Shown here in pieces: positions 44,707 to 53,966 of a stretch of 64,000 bases of DNA. Made by a program: the position numbers and the translations under genes. The notes under the pieces were generated by a model that saw only the letters and a program-made list of their open reading frames with translations, had not been told where the DNA came from and ran no database searches. Location: positions 1,276,001-1,340,000 of the forward strand of contig NZ_CP151587.1 of assembly GCF_038396845.1 (NCBI RefSeq), read 5' to 3'. Position 1 is the first letter of the stretch, and every line of letters starts with the position of its first letter. This stretch comes from Gymnodinialimonas sp. 57CJ19. Its GTDB lineage: Bacteria > Pseudomonadota > Alphaproteobacteria > Rhodobacterales > Rhodobacteraceae.

Positions 44707-45633
44707 ATGAACGAGCAGACTTGCATCCTGATTGGCGCCGGAATGGATTGCGGCAAGCGCCGCCGGGGCTGTGTCATGGGGCCGGATGCCTACCGCACGG
44801 CAGGCTTGGCGCAAACGCTGGCGGAACTGGGCTGGACGTCCGAGGATCGGGGCAACCTTCCCGGTCCTGTCTGGGTCGACGATGCCCCAAAGGGCGAGCT
44901 TCACGCCTTGGCGGAAACCATCGAATGGACGCGCCTTCTGGCCGATGCGGCAGAGGCCGCAATGGCCGACGGCTTCCCGATCTTCATGGGGGGCGATCAC
45001 GCGCTATCGCTGGGCACCGTGGCGGGCGTTGCAGCCCATGCCGCCAAGCAAGATCGCCCCTTGTTCGTGCTGTGGCTGGACGCGCACCCCGATATCAACA
45101 CGCCGCAAACCACCGCCTCGGGCAACCTGCACGGCACGCCGATTGCCTATGTCACGGGCCAGGACGGCTTCGAGGGGTTCCCGCCCCTGAAAGCCCCGGT
45201 GCCGCCGGAAAACGTCTGTTTCATCGGGCTGCGGTCCGTTGATGCGCCGGAACGTGCGTTCATCACCGAAAGCGGCATGACCGCCATCGACATGCGCCAG
45301 ATTGACGAAAGCGGGATCGCGGCCCCGTTGCAGGACTTCCTTGCCAAGGTAGAGGCGGCGGGGGGCGTGCTTCATGTCTCCCTCGATGTGGATTTCCTCG
45401 ATCCCTCGATCGCGCCCGCGGTGGGGACAACCGTGCCCGGCGGCGCGACCTTCCGAGAGGCGCATCTGGTGATGGAGATGTTGCACGACAGCGGCCTTGT
45501 GACATCCCTTGATCTGGTGGAGCTGAACCCGTTTCTTGATGATCGGGGCCGCACGGCGAACTTGATGGTGGACCTTGTGGCATCGCTGTTTGGGCGCCGC
45601 GTTTTCGACCGTCGGACCCACAGTCGCGCATAG
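44707..45633 (+). CDS. Arginase
   Basis: The 308-residue ureohydrolase has all manganese-binding motifs: [27 protein letters not shown] and [10 protein letters not shown], plus VGTTVPGG and ELNPFLD, which favour arginase over agmatinase or formimidoylglutamase. Since HutF and HutG already complete the histidine route, arginine to ornithine and urea is the more likely reaction. It begins 19 bases after nagA and may share its transcript. Confidence 0.87.
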   Translation: MNEQTCILIGAGMDCGKRRRGCVMGPDAYRTAGLAQTLAELGWTSEDRGNLPGPVWVDDAPKGELHALAETIEWTRLLADAAEAAMADGFPIFMGGDHALSLGTVAGVAAHAAKQDRPLFVLWLDAHPDINTPQTTASGNLHGTPIAYVTGQDGFEGFPPLKAPVPPENVCFIGLRSVDAPERAFITESGMTAIDMRQIDESGIAAPLQDFLAKVEAAGGVLHVSLDVDFLDPSIAPAVGTTVPGGATFREAHLVMEMLHDSGLVTSLDLVELNPFLDDRGRTANLMVDLVASLFGRRVFDRRTHSRA

Positions 45634-45722
45634 GCGCGTATTTCGCGCTGGTATCTGGGGCCGGTTCGTTCTTGAGTAGGGAAAAGAGGTGCCTTTGCGG
45701 CACCCAAAAGGGGGGAACTTGC

Positions 45723-46934
45723 ATGGATTTCGAACTCAACGCCAAGACGGCGGAACTGAAGGCGCGGGTGCTGGACTTCATGGAACGCCATGTGATCCCG
45801 GCAGAGCGTGAATACCACGAATTTGTGGATGCCTCGGACGACCGGTGGGTGATCCCGCCGATCATGGAAGAGTTGAAGGCCAAGGCCCGCGCGGAAGGGC
45901 TGTGGAACCTGTGGTGCCCCCACGAAGAACATGGCGCGGGGCTGAACAACCTTGACTATGCGCCTCTGGCCGAAGCCATGGGCCAGTCGATCATCGGGCC
46001 AGAGGTGTTCAACTGCAACGCGCCGGACACGGGTAATATGGAAGTGTTCATCCAATACGGCACCGACCAGCAGAAAGCCGATTGGTTGGAGCCGCTTCTG
46101 AAGGGTGATATCCGGTCGGCGTTCTGCATGACCGAGCCTGACGTGGCCTCATCCGATGCCACGAACGTGCAATCCTCGATCCTGCGCGATGGCGACGACT
46201 ACGTGATCAACGGGCGCAAATGGTGGGCGACCGGCGCGCCGGACCCGCGCTGCAAGATCCTGATTGTCATGGGGAAAAGCGATTTCGAGGCCGAGCGGCA
46301 CAAGCAGCAGTCGATGATCCTCGTGCCCATGGACACGCCCGGCGTGAAGATGATCCGCGCGATGAAGGTCTTCGGCTCGGACGACGCGCCCCACGGCCAT
46401 GCCGAGTTCGTCTTCGACAACGTGCGTGTGCCCGCGTCCAACATGCTTCTGGGTGAGGGGCGTGGGTTCGAGATTGCGCAAGGTCGCCTTGGGCCGGGGC
46501 GCATCCACCATTGTATGCGCTTGATCGGCTGCGCTCAGCGGGCATTGGATCTGATGGTTGATCGCACGGCAAGCCGCGTGGCCTTCGGCAAACCCCTGTC
46601 CGAGCAGGGCGTGATCCAGCAGCATATCGCCTTGTCCGCCTGCGAGATCGAGCAAGCCCGCCTGCTGACCATGGCTGCCGCCGACAAGATGGACCGTGAA
46701 GGCAACAAAGCCGCCCGAGACCTGATCGCCATGGCCAAGATCGTCGTGCCGCAGATGGCGCAAACGGTGATCGACCGGGCCATTCAGGCGCACGGAGCGA
46801 TGGGGGTCAGCCAGGATACGTTCCTTGCCGAAGCCTTCGCCTATGCCCGCACGATCCGCATTGCAGACGGACCTGATGAAGTTCACCATACAAGCCTTGC
46901 CCGTCAGCTTCTCCGCGCTCGGCAGGCAGGTTGA
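45723..46934 (+). CDS. Acyl-CoA dehydrogenase (ACAD10/11-like)
   Basis: The 403-residue flavoprotein has [17 protein letters not shown] and [11 protein letters not shown] in the middle domain, [14 protein letters not shown] and an FAD-binding C-terminal part with [11 protein letters not shown]. The ATG at 45723 follows AGGGGGG at proper spacing. The next gene, a phosphotransferase, begins two bases after its stop. That pairing is the bacterial equivalent of ACAD10/ACAD11 and of LvaC with LvaA, which process 4-hydroxyacyl-CoA by phosphorylation and elimination. Confidence 0.88.
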   Translation: MDFELNAKTAELKARVLDFMERHVIPAEREYHEFVDASDDRWVIPPIMEELKAKARAEGLWNLWCPHEEHGAGLNNLDYAPLAEAMGQSIIGPEVFNCNAPDTGNMEVFIQYGTDQQKADWLEPLLKGDIRSAFCMTEPDVASSDATNVQSSILRDGDDYVINGRKWWATGAPDPRCKILIVMGKSDFEAERHKQQSMILVPMDTPGVKMIRAMKVFGSDDAPHGHAEFVFDNVRVPASNMLLGEGRGFEIAQGRLGPGRIHHCMRLIGCAQRALDLMVDRTASRVAFGKPLSEQGVIQQHIALSACEIEQARLLTMAAADKMDREGNKAARDLIAMAKIVVPQMAQTVIDRAIQAHGAMGVSQDTFLAEAFAYARTIRIADGPDEVHHTSLARQLLRARQAG

Positions 46935-46935
46935 G

Positions 46936-47964
46936 ATGACCGCGACGCCCGCCGATATAGCAGCCCTTGGCCCGTGGCTGGAGGCCCATGTGCCGGGTCT
47001 TGGGCAGTGCCGGGGATTCGAAAAGTTCGGCGACGGGCAATCGAACCCCACTTACCGCGTCGACGCCAGCGGCGGCACCTTCGTTCTACGGGCGCAACCG
47101 CCGGGGCAGCTACTGCCCGGGGCGCACCGCGTCGACCGAGAGGCGCGGATCATCGGCGGGTTGCACGATACGCCGGTGCCTGTGCCGCGGATCCTGGCGC
47201 AAAGCGACGCCGATGGCCCCCTGGGGCGCATGTTCGTGGTGATGAGCCATGTGGCGGGGCAGATCTACTGGGACCCGGCCCTTCCGGGCATGGCGCCGGA
47301 TGATCGACGCGCCATCTATGCTGCGATGAACCAAGTGCTGGCGGATTTGCACGACGTGGAGCCAGAGGCGGCAGGGTTGGCTGATTTCGGGCGGAAGGGG
47401 GACTATTTCCAACGGCAGCTTGCGACGTGGACGCGCCAATACCGCGCCTCGGAAACGGACGGGATCGCGGAAATGGATCAGCTTATCAGCTGGTTAGACG
47501 GGAACTTGCCGGAGGATGACGGGCGCTCGGGCCTGGTGCATGGGGACTTTCGGATGGATAACATGATTTTCGATCCCCAAAGCCACCGCGTCGCGGCGGT
47601 GCTGGATTGGGAGCTTTCGACCATCGGCCACCCCTTCGCCGATCTGGCCTATCAGTGCATGCAATGGCGGCTGCCCAATGAGGGGGCGTTCAAGGGCTTG
47701 GGCGGCGTGGATCGCGCGGCGACGGGCATTCCGGACGAGGCCGATTACGTGGCGCAATATTGCACCCGTCGGGGGCTGCCCGGCATCGAGAATTGGCGCT
47801 TTTACATCGCCTTCAGCTTCTTTCGGTTAGGGGCGATCTTGCAGGGGGTTTATCGGCGGTCGTTGGAGGGAAATGCCTCTAACACCCAGACGGCGCATCT
47901 GTACGGAAAGGCCGTGCCGATTCTGGCTGAAATGGCGATGGCGGAGGTCCGTGAGGCCCCCTGA
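46936..47964 (+). CDS. Phosphotransferase family protein (ACAD10/11 kinase-like, LvaA-like)
   Basis: The 342-residue aminoglycoside-phosphotransferase-fold kinase has GDGQSNPTYRVD for nucleotide binding, the catalytic loop LVHGDFRMDNMIFD and the metal Asp in VLDWELSTIGHPFADLAY. These are the features of kinases that act on 4-hydroxyacyl-CoA. The ATG begins one base after the acyl-CoA dehydrogenase stop. A longer reading within that gene is not credible. Confidence 0.88.
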   Translation: MTATPADIAALGPWLEAHVPGLGQCRGFEKFGDGQSNPTYRVDASGGTFVLRAQPPGQLLPGAHRVDREARIIGGLHDTPVPVPRILAQSDADGPLGRMFVVMSHVAGQIYWDPALPGMAPDDRRAIYAAMNQVLADLHDVEPEAAGLADFGRKGDYFQRQLATWTRQYRASETDGIAEMDQLISWLDGNLPEDDGRSGLVHGDFRMDNMIFDPQSHRVAAVLDWELSTIGHPFADLAYQCMQWRLPNEGAFKGLGGVDRAATGIPDEADYVAQYCTRRGLPGIENWRFYIAFSFFRLGAILQGVYRRSLEGNASNTQTAHLYGKAVPILAEMAMAEVREAP

Positions 47965-48040
47965 CATGCCCGATCTTCTATGTGGTCGCCATCCCCGTGG
48001 GACGCTGTTAGGTTGCCGCCGAACAAACGGGAGCACGCAC

Positions 48041-48871
48041 ATGGGTAAGACAACCACCATCAAATTTCACGACGGCCACGAGATGCCGCAACTGGGCTTC
48101 GGCATTTGGCAGGTGCCACAGGAGATCGCCGGAGAGGCCGTGAAAAGCGCCATCGAGACCGGATATCGGATGATCGACGGCGCATACTTATATATGAATG
48201 AGCCGGGCTTGGGGGAGGGCGTCAAAGCGGCCTCGGTCCCGCGGGAAGACCTGTTTATCACCACGAAGGTCTGGAACACCGACCATGGCCGCGACAAGGC
48301 GCGCGCCTCGGTCGAGCGGAGCTTGAAGAACATCGGCGTGGACCAGCTTGACCTCGTGCTGATCCATTGGCCGGTGCCAAGCCAAGACAAGTACGTCGAG
48401 ACGTGGAAAGCCTTCATCGAGATGCGCGACGAAGGGATGATGCGGTCTATCGGCGTGTCGAACTTCAACAAGGACCATCTAGAGCGGATCATCGCGGAGA
48501 CTGGCGAAGTGCCTGTGCTGAACCAGATCGAGGTGAACCCCGAGCTGCAACAGCCCGACATGAGGGCGTTCCATGCCGAGCATGATATCGTGACGCAGGC
48601 TTGGACGCCCCTTGGCAATGCACGTTCGTTCGAGGCGGACCCCATCGTCAACGCGGCCAAGCGCACCGGCAAAAGCCCGGCGCAGGTTATCATTCGATGG
48701 CATTTGCAACTGGGCAACGCGGTGATCCCGCGGTCCGTCAAACCGCACCGTCAGGCGGAAAATCTGGACGTCTTTGACTTCACCCTGACGGACGCCGAGA
48801 TCGAGGCGATCACCACGTTGGATGTGGGCCTGCGCACCGGGCCGGACCCGTCGGTCTTCAAAATGATGTAA
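48041..48871 (+). CDS. Aldo/keto reductase
   Basis: This 276-residue AKR uses NADPH to reduce an aldehyde or ketone. The four catalytic residues are visible: Asp and Tyr in MIDGAYLYMNE, Lys in ITTKVWN and His in LVLIHWPVP. IPRSVKPHR gives the 2'-phosphate site for NADPH. It follows the kinase gene by 76 bases and ends in a strong terminator. The substrate is unknown; reduction of a 4-oxo acid or aldehyde related to the neighbouring pathway is possible. Confidence 0.9.
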   Translation: MGKTTTIKFHDGHEMPQLGFGIWQVPQEIAGEAVKSAIETGYRMIDGAYLYMNEPGLGEGVKAASVPREDLFITTKVWNTDHGRDKARASVERSLKNIGVDQLDLVLIHWPVPSQDKYVETWKAFIEMRDEGMMRSIGVSNFNKDHLERIIAETGEVPVLNQIEVNPELQQPDMRAFHAEHDIVTQAWTPLGNARSFEADPIVNAAKRTGKSPAQVIIRWHLQLGNAVIPRSVKPHRQAENLDVFDFTLTDAEIEAITTLDVGLRTGPDPSVFKMM

Positions 48872-48888
48872 GCCATAGGGCTTGAGGC

Positions 48889-48918
48889 GGGCATCCCTTC
48901 GGGGGTGCCCTTTACCTT
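48889..48918 (+). terminator. Rho-independent terminator with TTCG loop
   Basis: GGGCATCCC and GGGGTGCCC form a 9-bp stem (one G-T pair) closed by a TTCG tetraloop and followed by TTTACCTTT. It lies between the convergent aldo/keto reductase and GntR genes. Confidence 0.85.
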
Positions 48919-48934
48919 TGCGGTGGCGACCGCG

Positions 48935-49615
48935 TCAGGCTTTGGGCGTTGCTGCTGCTTGCAGGGCAGAAGCCGCGTGGCGAAGGCCGTTCTGGATGTG
49001 CTGTTCCAGCAAAGTGGCGGCAAGATCGGCATCGCGCGCGAGCGCGGCCTCTAGCATCTTGTCGTGTTCGTCGGCCGCGACGGACCCGCGGTGGGTCAGA
49101 ACCAGCATTTGATAGCGCAGATACTTGTCATAGATTTTTTCGTGCAGGGACAGCAAGTTACGAGAGTTGCAGGCCTGGATCATCGCCAAGTGAAACTCGC
49201 CGTCATAGCGTTTCCACGTTTCTTCCTCGGACAGATCACCCGATAGCATTTGCCTTTCCAGCCGCGCCAGTTTGTGACGGGCGGCGACAAGGTTTCCCTC
49301 CCACTCTGTATCGCCTCTTTCAATGGACACCCGCAGGGCGTGGCACTCCAACAGGGTGCGCAGATTGGCGATCTCGATCAGGTCATCGTGGGACACCGGC
49401 GTCACGAAGAAGCCGCGCTGCTGGGGCGCATCGACGAAGCCGTCGCTGGCCAGACGGCTCAGCGCTTCACGCAGGGTCGAGGGGCTGGCGGGGTAGCGTT
49501 GCTTGAGCGTATCCAGCTTCAGTTTCGCGCCCGGTTGCAAGGCGCCAAAGATAATATCGCGCTTGATCTGCTGATAGGTGCTGGCCCCGACCGTGGCGTT
49601 TATCTCACTCATCAT
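48935..49615 (-). CDS. GntR family regulator, FCD subfamily
   Basis: The 226-residue protein has a GntR winged helix (QIKRDIIFGALQPGAKLKLD, LKQRYPASPSTLREALSRL) and an all-helical FCD effector domain with the metal/ligand positions RYDGEFHLAMIQACNSRNL. It is divergent from a Gfo/Idh/MocA dehydrogenase and TRAP cluster, which it probably controls in response to a sugar acid or related ligand. A long inverted repeat in the shared region is the likely operator. Confidence 0.88.
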   Translation of the reverse strand: MMSEINATVGASTYQQIKRDIIFGALQPGAKLKLDTLKQRYPASPSTLREALSRLASDGFVDAPQQRGFFVTPVSHDDLIEIANLRTLLECHALRVSIERGDTEWEGNLVAARHKLARLERQMLSGDLSEEETWKRYDGEFHLAMIQACNSRNLLSLHEKIYDKYLRYQMLVLTHRGSVAADEHDKMLEAALARDADLAATLLEQHIQNGLRHAASALQAAATPKA

Positions 49616-49679
49616 TCGGGTCCATTTTCAGTGTTTCCAGGGCAGTGCGTGCCCTGCTGGCGTAGCTGTAATATGCTGT

Positions 49680-49711
49680 AAAATCGAATATTTGTCAAAA
49701 TATCCGATTTT
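49680..49711. promoter_or_regulatory. Long inverted repeat, candidate GntR operator
   Basis: The arms AAAATCGAATATTT and AAATATCCGATTTT match at 13 of 14 positions around a GTCA centre. The element lies in the 191-base divergent region between the FCD regulator and the Gfo/Idh/MocA gene. Confidence 0.65.
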
Positions 49712-49806
49712 ATTGCGAATCGGAAATGGCTGCCCTAGCATCGCCCGAATATTGGACTTGCCACGGGGCCGGTCGGCATCGCTTTGCAATGGCGTAGGAA
49801 CGATAA

Positions 49807-50886
49807 GTGTCAGATAGCGTACGCCTCGCAATTTCGGGATTTGGGTTAATTGGACAGCGCCACGCCAAGGCGGTCGCGGGCTTGCCCGGTGTTGCCTTGG
49901 TCGGCGTTGTGGAACCCGGAGAGGTCGAGCGCAGCGCGGCAGCGGCCCTTGGGGTGCAGTGTTATACAGACCTTGCAGAAATGATCGCGGCGCAGGCCCC
50001 CGACGGGGTCATTATCGCCACGCCCACACCGTTGCATGCGGCGCAGGCGATGACCTGCATCGAGCGCGGCGTGCCGATCTTGATCGAGAAGCCCCTGGCC
50101 CCCTCGGTCGCGGAAGGGGTCGCGGTGGCGCAGGCGGCTGACGCCGGGGACGTGCCCGTTCTGGTCGGCCATCATCGCCGCCACAACCCCCTGATAAAAC
50201 GCGCGTTTGAGGCGATTGAAGCCGGGGATATCGGCGAGGTTCGGGCGGTGCAGGCGACGTGTTGGTTCTACAAGCCGGACAGTTATTTTGAGAAGGCACC
50301 CTGGCGCAAACAGGTCGGGGCGGGGCCGATCTCGGTTAATCTGGTCCATGACGTGGATCTGATCCGCCACCTTTGCGGTGAGGTCCGAAGCGTGCGGGCC
50401 GTGGCCGCTCCGTCACGGCGCGGGTTTGCCAATGAAGACGTCGCCGCCGCCGTTCTGGAACTGGAGAATGGGGCGATTGGGACGTTGACCGTGTCCGACA
50501 GTATCGCCGCCCCGTGGAGTTGGGAAATGACCGCGCAAGAGCATCCGGTCTACCCCGCCACCCCTGAGAGTTGTTACTTGATCGGCGGATCAAAAGGCGC
50601 GCTATCGGTGCCAGACCTGCGAGTCTGGTCCCACGCAGGCCCGGAGCCCGATTGGTGGACACCGATCAGCGCCACAAGCATAACCCGAGAGGCAGCGGAC
50701 CCATTGGTCGCGCAACTCGCGCATTTTGCGGCCGTCATTCTTGGCCAAACCACACCGCTGGTGTCGGGATGGGAGGGGCTGCGCACGCTGGAGGTGGTGG
50801 AGGCCATACAGGTTTCAGCCGCAAGCGGGCAGGTCGTTCGGTTGGGAGCCGACGCGGGCAGCCCCCGACGAGAGGAGGTCATATGA
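49807..50886 (+). CDS. Gfo/Idh/MocA family dehydrogenase
   Basis: The 359-residue protein has an N-terminal Rossmann fold (AISGFGLIGQRHAKAVAG), the EKPL motif (LIEKPLAPSVAEG) and a C-terminal beta domain with the catalytic His/Asp region NLVHDVDLIRHL. Such enzymes oxidise sugars, inositols or sugar acids with NAD(P)+. The start is a GTG. It leads the TRAP operon with a 90-base gap that contains a TATAAT word at 50912. Confidence 0.88.
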   Translation: MSDSVRLAISGFGLIGQRHAKAVAGLPGVALVGVVEPGEVERSAAAALGVQCYTDLAEMIAAQAPDGVIIATPTPLHAAQAMTCIERGVPILIEKPLAPSVAEGVAVAQAADAGDVPVLVGHHRRHNPLIKRAFEAIEAGDIGEVRAVQATCWFYKPDSYFEKAPWRKQVGAGPISVNLVHDVDLIRHLCGEVRSVRAVAAPSRRGFANEDVAAAVLELENGAIGTLTVSDSIAAPWSWEMTAQEHPVYPATPESCYLIGGSKGALSVPDLRVWSHAGPEPDWWTPISATSITREAADPLVAQLAHFAAVILGQTTPLVSGWEGLRTLEVVEAIQVSAASGQVVRLGADAGSPRREEVI

Positions 50887-50975
50887 AACGGCTGATATTG
50901 TAGAAGAACTCTATAATGTCAGAAAGATACTGCTTAAGACACTATTCACGATCAACTGATCCTTGGGAGGACTCT

Positions 50976-51992
50976 ATGATTACCAATCTTACACGCCGCG
51001 CGACGCTGACGGCGGCCCTTGCGGCAACCCTTATGGGCGGCTTTTCCGGCGCGGCTTTGGCCGATGGCCACGCGGTGCAACTGCGCCTGTCTGCATCGGG
51101 CTCGGAAACCGACCAACGCTCGGTCGCGATGGCCGAAGTCTTTGGTCCGGCGATTGCAGAATTTGCCGATTACCAGCCAAGCTATAACGCCACGCTCTTT
51201 GCCCAAGGCACCGAGTTGGAGGCGATCAGCCGGGGCAACCTGGAGATGTCGATCACCTCGGCGCAGGAACTGGCACAGTTCTTCCCCGAATTCTCGATCT
51301 TCACCGCGGGCTATGTGCACCAAGACGCGGCGCACCAGGTCGCTGTCTTCAACGACCCTTTGTTCGAGCCCTTCCACCAGCGCGTGATTGATGAATTGGG
51401 CGTGCGGCTGTTGTCGGTCATGTATCTGGGCCGCCGTCAGGTGAACCTGCGCCAGACCCGCGATGAGCTTGAGGTGATGACCCCGGCCGATCTGGCGGGC
51501 GTGAACCTGCGGATGCCCGGCACCGACGCTTGGCAATTCCTGGGCAGCGCCCTAGGCGCGTCCCCCACACCGCTGGCTTTCAATGAGGTCTACACCGCCC
51601 TGTCGAGCGGCGCGGTAGACGGCCAGGACAACCCGCTGCCAACCGTGGTGGACCGCCGTTTCTACGAGGTCACGAACCAGATCGTCCTGACCTCGCATCT
51701 GGTGGACCTGAACTATATCGCCATCTCGGAAGCTGTCTGGCAGGAATTCACGCCGGAGCAACAGGCCATCGTGCAAGCCGCAGCAGATGAGGCCGCGGAA
51801 TTGGGCCGCACGCGCCAGTTGGCACTGGAAGATGAGTTGGTGGCCTTCCTGGAAGGTGAGGGCATGGCCGTCTACGAGCCTGACGTCGCCGCGTTCCGCG
51901 AAGCCGTACAAGCGGCCTACATCGACAGTGAATTTGCCGAGACATGGCCCGAAGGTGTGCTGGACCAGATCAACGCCCTTGGTGCAAACTAA
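50976..51992 (+). CDS. TRAP transporter substrate-binding protein (DctP family)
   Basis: The 338-residue periplasmic protein has a Tat/Sec-like leader (LTRRATLTAALAATLMGGF, cleavage near ALADG) and the DctP core: GNLEMSITSAQELAQFFPEF, then NLRMPGTDAWQFL with the ligand carboxylate-binding Arg, and NEVYTALSSGAVDGQDNPL. It would bind an organic acid or sugar acid. GGGAGG precedes the ATG. DctQ and DctM genes follow. Confidence 0.92.
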   Translation: MITNLTRRATLTAALAATLMGGFSGAALADGHAVQLRLSASGSETDQRSVAMAEVFGPAIAEFADYQPSYNATLFAQGTELEAISRGNLEMSITSAQELAQFFPEFSIFTAGYVHQDAAHQVAVFNDPLFEPFHQRVIDELGVRLLSVMYLGRRQVNLRQTRDELEVMTPADLAGVNLRMPGTDAWQFLGSALGASPTPLAFNEVYTALSSGAVDGQDNPLPTVVDRRFYEVTNQIVLTSHLVDLNYIAISEAVWQEFTPEQQAIVQAAADEAAELGRTRQLALEDELVAFLEGEGMAVYEPDVAAFREAVQAAYIDSEFAETWPEGVLDQINALGAN

Positions 51993-52042
51993 GCACCTGA
52001 GTTGACTGACTTTTGATAAATGCCGTCCCGGAGGAAAGACCC

Positions 52043-52600
52043 ATGATCGAGACACTCAGGAAGTGGTTCTCCATCGGGACGGAAGCCATCGCGGGGGCCA
52101 TGCTGGCCGCGATGTTTGTGACGTTCCTGCTTCAGATATACTCACGCTATGTGCTGCAAGCGCCCTTTGGCTGGACGCTGGAGCTGTGTTTGATCCTGTG
52201 GCTCTGGATCGTCTTTGTGGGCTGCGCGTTCAATGTGCGCGACAGCGACCATGTGACGTTTGATATCGTCTACCTGATGGCGCCCCGGCGCGGGCGACAG
52301 GTGTTCGCCTTGATCGCAGCGGCGGCGATTGTGGTGGGAATGGCGATCTCGTTTCTTCCGACATTGGACTACATCGACTGGATGAAAATGCGGCGCACCT
52401 CGACGGTGAAAAACCCGTTCACCGGGGACCGTATTCCACTGCGCACGATCTTTTCGGTCTACGCCATCTTCATGGTGGCCGTGATCGCCCGGTATGGCTG
52501 GCGTTTTGTGGACGTGCTGCGCAACGGCCCGCCCGACGATGAATATGACATTCCCGGAGCAGAGACCGATCCGCCCGCGAAGGCGGAGAAATTGCCATGA
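52043..52600 (+). CDS. TRAP transporter small permease (DctQ family)
   Basis: The 185-residue membrane protein has four hydrophobic segments and the family motif WTLELCLILWLWIVFVGCAF, followed by FDIVYLMAPRRGR. The start at 52043 follows GGAGGAAAG. It overlaps dctM by four bases. Confidence 0.9.
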   Translation: MIETLRKWFSIGTEAIAGAMLAAMFVTFLLQIYSRYVLQAPFGWTLELCLILWLWIVFVGCAFNVRDSDHVTFDIVYLMAPRRGRQVFALIAAAAIVVGMAISFLPTLDYIDWMKMRRTSTVKNPFTGDRIPLRTIFSVYAIFMVAVIARYGWRFVDVLRNGPPDDEYDIPGAETDPPAKAEKLP

Positions 52601-53886
52601 GCTATGAACTGGCCCTCTGCCTTGTGACGCTGTTCGTGCTGGCGGGGATTGGCACGCCGATTGGCTATGCGATCATTGTCGCGTCACTGGTCTATCTTGG
52701 CCTTGCGGGGTTGGATCTTGCCTTGGCCGGAGAGAAGATCATCCAGGGCCTGTTCGGCAGCTTCGTTCTGTTGGCGGTGCCGCTGTTCATTGTGGCGGCG
52801 AACATCATGAACGCGGGCACGATATCGGACCGCTTGCTGGGGTTCTGCGTTGCGGTTGTGGGGCGGTTCCGGGGCGGTTTGGGCCACGTCAATGTCGTGG
52901 CCTCGCTGATCTTTTCCGGCATGTCCGGCTCGGCTGTGGCTGACGCGGCGGGGATCGGGAAGATCATTATCGAGATGATGACCAAGGGCGGACGGTTCCC
53001 GCGTGGCTATGCGGCGGCGATCACGGCGGCTTCGGCCACGATTGGGCCGATCATTCCGCCGTCGATCCCGATGGTGCTTTATGCGTTGGTGTCCAACACC
53101 TCCATCGGGGCGCTGTTTCTGGCGGGGATCGTGCCGGGCCTGTTGATGGGTGTCGTGCTGATGGCGATGAACACCTACATCTCTCACAAGCGCGGTTTCG
53201 CGATGGAAGACCCGGTCCCGATGCGAGAGCTTCCGCGTAAAACGGCCAATGCGTTCCCGGCGCTGCTGATGCCGGTGATCTTGCTTTATGGCATCTACGG
53301 CGGCGTCACCACGCCGACCGAGGCCGCCGCCGTTGCGGCTCTTTATGCGCTGCTTTTGGCGGGGTTGTTCTACCGGGCGCTGTCTCTTGAGGCGCTCTAC
53401 CGGATTTTTGTGGAAAGCGCGCGTTCCTCGGCGGCGGTGGGCGTGGTGATTGGCGGCGCGCTGATCCTGAACTTCATTGTCGTGTCCGAGAATATTCCCG
53501 CCATGGTTGCTGACGCTCTGGTCGGCATCAACATGCACCCCATCGTTTTCCTGCTGCTGATCAACCTTCTGGTTCTCCTGCTGGGGTGCGTGTTGGACGC
53601 CACGACAATCATCCTTGTGATCGTGCCGCTATTCATCCCCGCCTGCCGAGAGCTGGGGATTGATCTGGTGCATTTCGGCGTGTTGGTCGTGGTCAATTCG
53701 ATGATCGGGCTGATCACGCCGCCCTATGGGATATTGCTGTTCGTGATCAACGCGGTCACCGGCATCCCGTTACGCGAAATCATCGGAGAGATCTGGGCCT
53801 TCCTTGCCGTGTTGGTCGTGGCCCTTTTGATCCTTTTGCTGAACCCCGGCCTCGTGCTGTGGTTGCCCAGGGCGTTTGGATACTAG
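52597..53886 (+). CDS. TRAP transporter large permease (DctM family)
   Basis: The 429-residue protein has about 12 membrane segments and typical DctM features: VPLFIVAANIMNAGTISDRL, SGMSGSAVADAAGIGKIII, ATIGPIIPPSIPMVLYAL and YGGVTTPTEAAAVAALYA. It forms the Na+-driven importer with DctQ and DctP. The HpcH/HpaI aldolase gene follows after 80 bases. Confidence 0.93.
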   Translation: MSYELALCLVTLFVLAGIGTPIGYAIIVASLVYLGLAGLDLALAGEKIIQGLFGSFVLLAVPLFIVAANIMNAGTISDRLLGFCVAVVGRFRGGLGHVNVVASLIFSGMSGSAVADAAGIGKIIIEMMTKGGRFPRGYAAAITAASATIGPIIPPSIPMVLYALVSNTSIGALFLAGIVPGLLMGVVLMAMNTYISHKRGFAMEDPVPMRELPRKTANAFPALLMPVILLYGIYGGVTTPTEAAAVAALYALLLAGLFYRALSLEALYRIFVESARSSAAVGVVIGGALILNFIVVSENIPAMVADALVGINMHPIVFLLLINLLVLLLGCVLDATTIILVIVPLFIPACRELGIDLVHFGVLVVVNSMIGLITPPYGILLFVINAVTGIPLREIIGEIWAFLAVLVVALLILLLNPGLVLWLPRAFGY

Positions 53887-53966
53887 GCACCGCAGACATT
53901 CCCACATTGACATTTCTAACCCTCAAGAGGCGGATGTGCCGCCCGTATGGAAAGCTGAGTAGACCC

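Noticed and set aside
50912..50917. TATAAT word before the TRAP binding protein gene
   Set aside because: There is no -35 hexamer at 16-18 bases upstream, so a promoter cannot be claimed.
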